Shown piece after piece: positions 60,769 to 64,000 of a stretch of 64,000 nucleotides of DNA. The translations under genes and the position numbers were made by a program. The DNA is from Chloroflexota bacterium (GTDB lineage Bacteria; Chloroflexota; Anaerolineae; UBA1429): contig JAIOAW010000015.1 in NCBI GenBank assembly GCA_019873625.1, positions 1 to 64,000 of the forward strand, given 5' to 3'. Position 1 is the stretch's first letter; each line of letters begins with the position of its first letter. A model generated the notes under the pieces. That model searched no databases. It saw only the letters and a list, made by a program, of their open reading frames with translations, and was not told the DNA's origin.

Positions 60769-61957
60769 AGCCTTCCCAATCGCGATGATCGGCCCCTTTG
60801 GCCTTTCTCCCAAGGGGACGATGCGCCGCCGTGCTTTGCCGCTTGGGCAGGCCCTGGCCGAACGGGGGTACCCTGTGAGCGTGTGGATGCCCCCCTGGCA
60901 CACCCCCTCGGAGGCGGGGCGCACGTGGCAAGAAGGGGGCGTGGCTGTGCACTATGTGCCTGTACGGCCATCGCGCCCCCCGTTGATCTATCCGTTGGCC
61001 ACTTGGCGCTTGGTGCGGGGCGCCCTCTCCAAACGGCCCAGGGTCATCCACTGCTTCAAGCCCAAGGCCTATGCCGGCTGGGCGGAATGGCTTATTTGGC
61101 ACCTACGGAGGCTCGGCGGGCCAAAGGTGCGCCTGGTGGTGGATGAGGACGATTGGGAAGGCCCAGGGGGTTGGAATACGCTGGAGCCTTATCCCCTTTG
61201 GCTGCAAAAGACCTTTGCCTGGCAGGAGCGCTGGGGCCTGCGCCATGCCGATGCGATCACCGTGGCCAGCCGTACGCTGCAAACTCTCGTTTGGGCATTG
61301 GGCGTGCCGCCGCGTCGCGTGCACTACATCCCCAACGGCGTTTGGCCCACCCCCCTGGGGGATGGGCGGCGCATCCGCGACCTTTACGGGTTGGGCGAAG
61401 CGCCGGTAATCCTCCTTTACACGCGGTTTTTCGAGTATGACGCCGCGCGCGCCATAGAGGTCTTGGCGCGCATTCGGCAAGAGGTGCTTGGGGCGCGCTT
61501 GCTCGTAGTGGGCGAGGCGCTCGTCGCCGCCGAGGGCGAACGCTTCCGCCGGCTAGCCCAGCAGGCCGGGCTGGCGAACGGCCTCATCGAGGCCGGCTGG
61601 GTGGCCCTAGAAGACCTACCCGATTACTTTGCCGCCGCCGATGTGGCCATCTTCCCCTTTGACGATACGCTGGTCAACCGCGCCAAGTGTTCGGGGAAAC
61701 TGGCCGATTTGCTCGCGGCGGGCGTGCCCGTGGTGGCCGATGCGGTTGGCCAAAACGCGGAATACATCCGCCACGGCGAGACGGGCCTCTTGGTGCCCAG
61801 CGGCGATATCGAGGCGATGGCCCAAGCGGCCCTCGCCCTCCTCAGAGATCGCCCTTGGGCGCGCGCCCTGGGCGAACGGGCTGCTCAACGTATGCTCGCC
61901 GAGTACCACTGGGGGGCGCTCGTTGAGCGCCTGCTAGAAGCCTACGAGATAGCATAA
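60761..61957 (+). CDS. Glycosyltransferase family 4-like
   Basis: A 398-residue GT-B-fold glycosyltransferase. The N-terminal half has IAMIGPFGLSPKGTMRRRALPLGQALAERGY and the acceptor domain; the C-terminal half has RVHYIPNGVWPTPLGDGRRI, LLYTRFFEYDAARAIEVLARI, and the nucleotide-sugar motif with DVAIFPFDDTLVNRAKCSGKLADLLAAGVPVVAD, where the Glu of the usual EX7E motif is not obvious. The sugar donor and acceptor are not known. The start overlaps the formamidase stop by eight bases, and the nucleoside hydrolase gene starts nine bases after its end, so the three are coupled. Confidence 0.87.
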   Translation: MAEAFPIAMIGPFGLSPKGTMRRRALPLGQALAERGYPVSVWMPPWHTPSEAGRTWQEGGVAVHYVPVRPSRPPLIYPLATWRLVRGALSKRPRVIHCFKPKAYAGWAEWLIWHLRRLGGPKVRLVVDEDDWEGPGGWNTLEPYPLWLQKTFAWQERWGLRHADAITVASRTLQTLVWALGVPPRRVHYIPNGVWPTPLGDGRRIRDLYGLGEAPVILLYTRFFEYDAARAIEVLARIRQEVLGARLLVVGEALVAAEGERFRRLAQQAGLANGLIEAGWVALEDLPDYFAAADVAIFPFDDTLVNRAKCSGKLADLLAAGVPVVADAVGQNAEYIRHGETGLLVPSGDIEAMAQAALALLRDRPWARALGERAAQRMLAEYHWGALVERLLEAYEIA

Positions 61958-61966
61958 GGAGGTATG

Positions 61967-62902
61967 ATGCACAGATTCCCTCAATTGACGGAAGCAGAAC
62001 GCCTCGCGCTTTTGGAGCCGCCGACCGAAGGCCCCATCTCCATCGTGCTCGATACGGATACGTACAACGAGATTGACGATCAGTTCGCCCTGGTCTATGC
62101 CCTCCTCTCGCCCAAGGTTCGCGTCGAGGCCGTCTATGCGGCGCCGTTCTTCAACGTGCGTTCTTCCGGCCCGGCTGACGGCATGGAAAAGAGTTACGAG
62201 GAGATCCTCCGCATCCTGGATCGGATGGGCATCTCGCCGGAGGGGCTAGCCTTTCGTGGGTCGCCGCGCTACCTCCCCTCGCGCGAGGAGCCTGTCGTCA
62301 GCCCGGCGGCCGAGGACCTTATCGCCAAGGCCAGGGCGCCGCGCGAAAGGCCGCTTTATGTCCTCGCCATCGGCGCCATCACGAACGTCGCCTCCGCGCT
62401 GCTCCTCGCGCCGGATATCATTCGGCGAATCGTCATCGTGTGGCTGGGCGGGCACCCTTATTATTGGCCCAAGACGGACGAGTTCAACCTCCGCCAGGAT
62501 GTGCCTGCCTCGCAGGTCGTCTTCGATTGCGGGGTGCCCTTGGTGCACATCCCCTGTATCAACGTGGCCGAACACTTGCGCACGACCTTGCCCGAAATGC
62601 GCGAGTACGTCCTAGGGCGCGGGGCCATTGGAGATTACCTCTATCACATCTTTGAGACCTATCACGAGGACCATTACGCCTATTCGAAGGTCATCTGGGA
62701 TATCAGCACGGTGGCCTGGGTCAACGAACCCCTGTGGGTGCCCACGGAACTCGCCCCCTCGCCCATCTTGCGGGAGGACCTGACCTGGGGGCCACGAGAT
62801 TCCTCGCGGCACACCATCCGCGTGGCCCAAACCGTGAACCGAGACGCGATCTTTGGCGATCTCTTTCGCAAACTCGAGGCTTACGCTTCGAGAGGGAAAT
62901 GA
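61967..62902 (+). CDS. Nucleoside hydrolase family protein
   Basis: A 311-residue inosine-uridine nucleoside N-ribohydrolase-like protein. SIVLDTDTYNEIDDQFALVYALLSP is the calcium-binding DTDxxxDDxxAL signature near residue 28. Further family segments are LAIGAITNVASALLLAP and IVIVWLGGHPYYWPKTDEFNL. The sequence departs from true nucleosidases in several places, so the ribosyl substrate is uncertain. AAGGAGG lies before two successive ATG codons; the second, at 61967, has the better distance. It ends the plus-strand operon. Confidence 0.88.
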   Translation: MHRFPQLTEAERLALLEPPTEGPISIVLDTDTYNEIDDQFALVYALLSPKVRVEAVYAAPFFNVRSSGPADGMEKSYEEILRILDRMGISPEGLAFRGSPRYLPSREEPVVSPAAEDLIAKARAPRERPLYVLAIGAITNVASALLLAPDIIRRIVIVWLGGHPYYWPKTDEFNLRQDVPASQVVFDCGVPLVHIPCINVAEHLRTTLPEMREYVLGRGAIGDYLYHIFETYHEDHYAYSKVIWDISTVAWVNEPLWVPTELAPSPILREDLTWGPRDSSRHTIRVAQTVNRDAIFGDLFRKLEAYASRGK

Positions 62903-63016
62903 CCCGACCCGTTTTCGCCGCCCTTGGCCCACGAAAGCATAACAACGCCGAAAGCGCGCCGCCCGTGAGGCCCGACGGGCCCAGAGAACCAGAGGGTCTA
63001 AGGGAGTGAGGATGAT

Positions 63017-63706
63017 ATGGCCGCTATACAGCGCAAACAAGAAGCGAACGTACCCAAATTGGGTACGATCGTACCCAATTTGGGTACAATGGACGAGACT
63101 GCCTCGCTGGCCGAGGCGCTCTTCGGCAGGACGCGCCGCTTGATCTTGGGGTTGCTCTATTGCCATCCAGAAGAACGGTTTTACCTTCGCCAAATGGCCC
63201 GAACCCTGGGCGTGGGGCACGGTGCTCTTCAGAGGGAATTGCGCAAACTTGCCACGGCCGGCCTGATCCTGCGTGAAGCAACGGGGAAACAAGTGTATTA
63301 TCGTGCGAATGAGGCATGCCCCATCTATGCTGACCTACAGGGGGTGATCCTCAAGACGGTTGGCCTAGCCGATGTACTGCGTAATGCCTTAGCGGCCTTG
63401 GCTGAGCGCATTCAAGTGGCCTTTGTGTATGGCTCAATCGCCAAAGGGATGGCCAAAGCAAGTAGCGATGTAGATTTGATGATTATTGGCTCGGTAACTT
63501 TTGGCGAGGTGGCTAAAGCCCTGAACCCTGCGCAAGATATCCTGCGGCGCGAGGTGAACCCGTCCGTCTATCCGGCCGATGAAGTACACTGCAAAATAAA
63601 AGCGGGGCATCACTTCCTCAGGAGCGTCTTTGATGGACCCAAGATCTATCTCATCGGAGGGGAAGAGGATCTTAAGCGAGTGGTTGAGACTGGGGTGGCT
63701 GACTGA
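63017..63706 (+). CDS. Winged-helix / nucleotidyltransferase protein (MNT-type, putative antitoxin)
   Basis: A 229-residue protein. A winged-helix DNA-binding domain at about residues 30-105 (RTRRLILGLLYCHPEERFYLRQMARTLGVGHGALQREL) is followed by a small nucleotidyltransferase with the signature VYGSIAKGMAKASSDVDLMIIG (Gly-Ser...Asp-x-Asp). The partner HEPN gene overlaps its 3' end. MNT enzymes in such pairs inactivate the HEPN toxin by AMPylating it. The ATG at 63017 has GAGG upstream; with it, the N-terminus repeats V-P-x-L-G-T twice, encoded by a palindrome. The ATG at 63089 would instead leave the palindrome in the leader. Confidence 0.85.
   Translation: MAAIQRKQEANVPKLGTIVPNLGTMDETASLAEALFGRTRRLILGLLYCHPEERFYLRQMARTLGVGHGALQRELRKLATAGLILREATGKQVYYRANEACPIYADLQGVILKTVGLADVLRNALAALAERIQVAFVYGSIAKGMAKASSDVDLMIIGSVTFGEVAKALNPAQDILRREVNPSVYPADEVHCKIKAGHHFLRSVFDGPKIYLIGGEEDLKRVVETGVAD
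63050..63087. repeat. Perfect 38-bp palindrome at the 5' end of the nucleotidyltransferase gene
   Basis: GTACCCAAATTGGGTAC (63050-63066), GATC, then GTACCCAATTTGGGTAC (63071-63087): the second arm is the exact reverse complement of the first, and each arm is itself nearly palindromic. It encodes part of two V-P-x-L-G-T repeats. It may be an operator for the winged-helix protein it precedes. Confidence 0.8.
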
Positions 63707-64000
63707 GCATCAAACGAGCGCGCAGGGAATCGCCGATTTACTGGCCCTAGCCGCACGCGATTTAGCAGCAAGCCGCACGGCGGCTTGGATGTCGATTGGC
63801 GGTTGCACATCGCCTATAACGCGGCCTTACAACTGGCTACAGCGGCCCTTGCCGCATGCGGCTACCGCGCAACGCGCGAATCGCATCACTATCGGGTCAT
63901 ACAGAGCCTGGCGCACACCTTGGGAGCGGATAACGACCTGGTGCAAGAACTCGACCAGTTTCGGCGCAAACGCAACCTGGGGGCCTATGAACGCGCTGAG
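63633..64000 (+). pseudogene. HEPN-domain protein (putative toxin) with an apparent frameshift, runs off the window
   Basis: The first frame gives SEWLRLGWLTEHQTSAQ and GIADLLALAARDLAASRTA, the usual opening of HEPN-domain proteins of MNT-HEPN pairs. The expected continuation, GLDVDWRLHIAYNAALQLATAALAACGY and on to FRRKRNLGAYERAE, lies in another frame from about 63782. One base, apparently a G, is missing in ACGGCGGCTTGG compared with what would join the frames. The RxxxxH-type active site region near RRKRN/YERAE is at the window end. It overlaps the nucleotidyltransferase gene; ATG at 63633 or TTG at 63684 could be the start. It could be a true frameshift mutation or a sequencing/assembly error. 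Confidence 0.75.

Noticed and set aside
1-64000. CRISPR arrays, rRNA, tRNA, integrase or IS elements
   Set aside because: No regularly spaced repeats, no tRNA cloverleaf or rRNA segment, and no transposase or integrase was seen. The DUF11 repeat is protein-coding.

Overview
The window is GC-rich, gene-dense bacterial DNA, probably from the Chloroflexota (Anaerolineae-like, possibly thermophilic). This is inferred from lipoproteins with long Pro/Thr/Ala linkers, PA14 and DUF11 surface proteins, a fused alpha-beta 2-oxoacid dehydrogenase E1, and the mix of housekeeping genes. No rRNA or tRNA is visible, so taxonomy cannot be fixed. Promoters are ordinary -35/-10 boxes, mostly with a 17-base spacer.

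Layout. 1-12 kb: end of an unrecognised protein, an oligopeptide-type binding lipoprotein, an E1 fusion, an Fe-S flavoprotein, DegV, MtaB, small membrane proteins and a LarA racemase. 12-22 kb: one 9.9-kb gene on the minus strand for a 3,284-residue secreted protein of 22 DUF11 domains ordered in a four-domain higher-order repeat. 22-26 kb: amidohydrolase, UroD-like protein, a 30-residue bS22-like ribosomal protein, flavin reductase and a DUF123 protein. 26-37 kb, minus strand: rplS-rnhB-exonuclease/WYL-mutM, eIF2B-like-cinA-gyrA, and NTF2-like-AlbA/Schlafen-hydrolase lipoprotein. 37-41 kb: HerA-like ATPase and an AIM24 protein.

41-50.6 kb, minus strand, holds the most interesting block. A strong promoter at 50.6 kb precedes a ferritin-like protein, rubredoxin, a rubredoxin-reductase-like flavoprotein, a tandem ferritin ending in an encapsulin cargo peptide, the encapsulin shell, a cupin, 2-oxoacid:ferredoxin oxidoreductase A and B, a glutaredoxin-PDZ protein and two more ferritin-like proteins, then a terminator. 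It looks like a peroxide/iron-storage compartment with its own electron supply.

The glutaredoxin has an in-frame UGA at the first Cys of its CPYC motif, followed by a SECIS-like hairpin. A second gene at 53.0 kb, a lipoprotein with a 5'-nucleotidase fold, has an in-frame UGA in a Cys-Gly-x motif. Both are probably selenoproteins. The second also appears to have lost most metal ligands of its parent family.

54-63 kb: a DUF4015 glycosidase-like lipoprotein, then a plus-strand run of M50 protease, PA14 protein, formamidase, glycosyltransferase and nucleoside hydrolase. The right edge holds a nucleotidyltransferase/HEPN (MNT-HEPN type) toxin-antitoxin pair whose HEPN gene appears frameshifted. 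Three intergenic gaps carry copies of a dispersed palindromic repeat.
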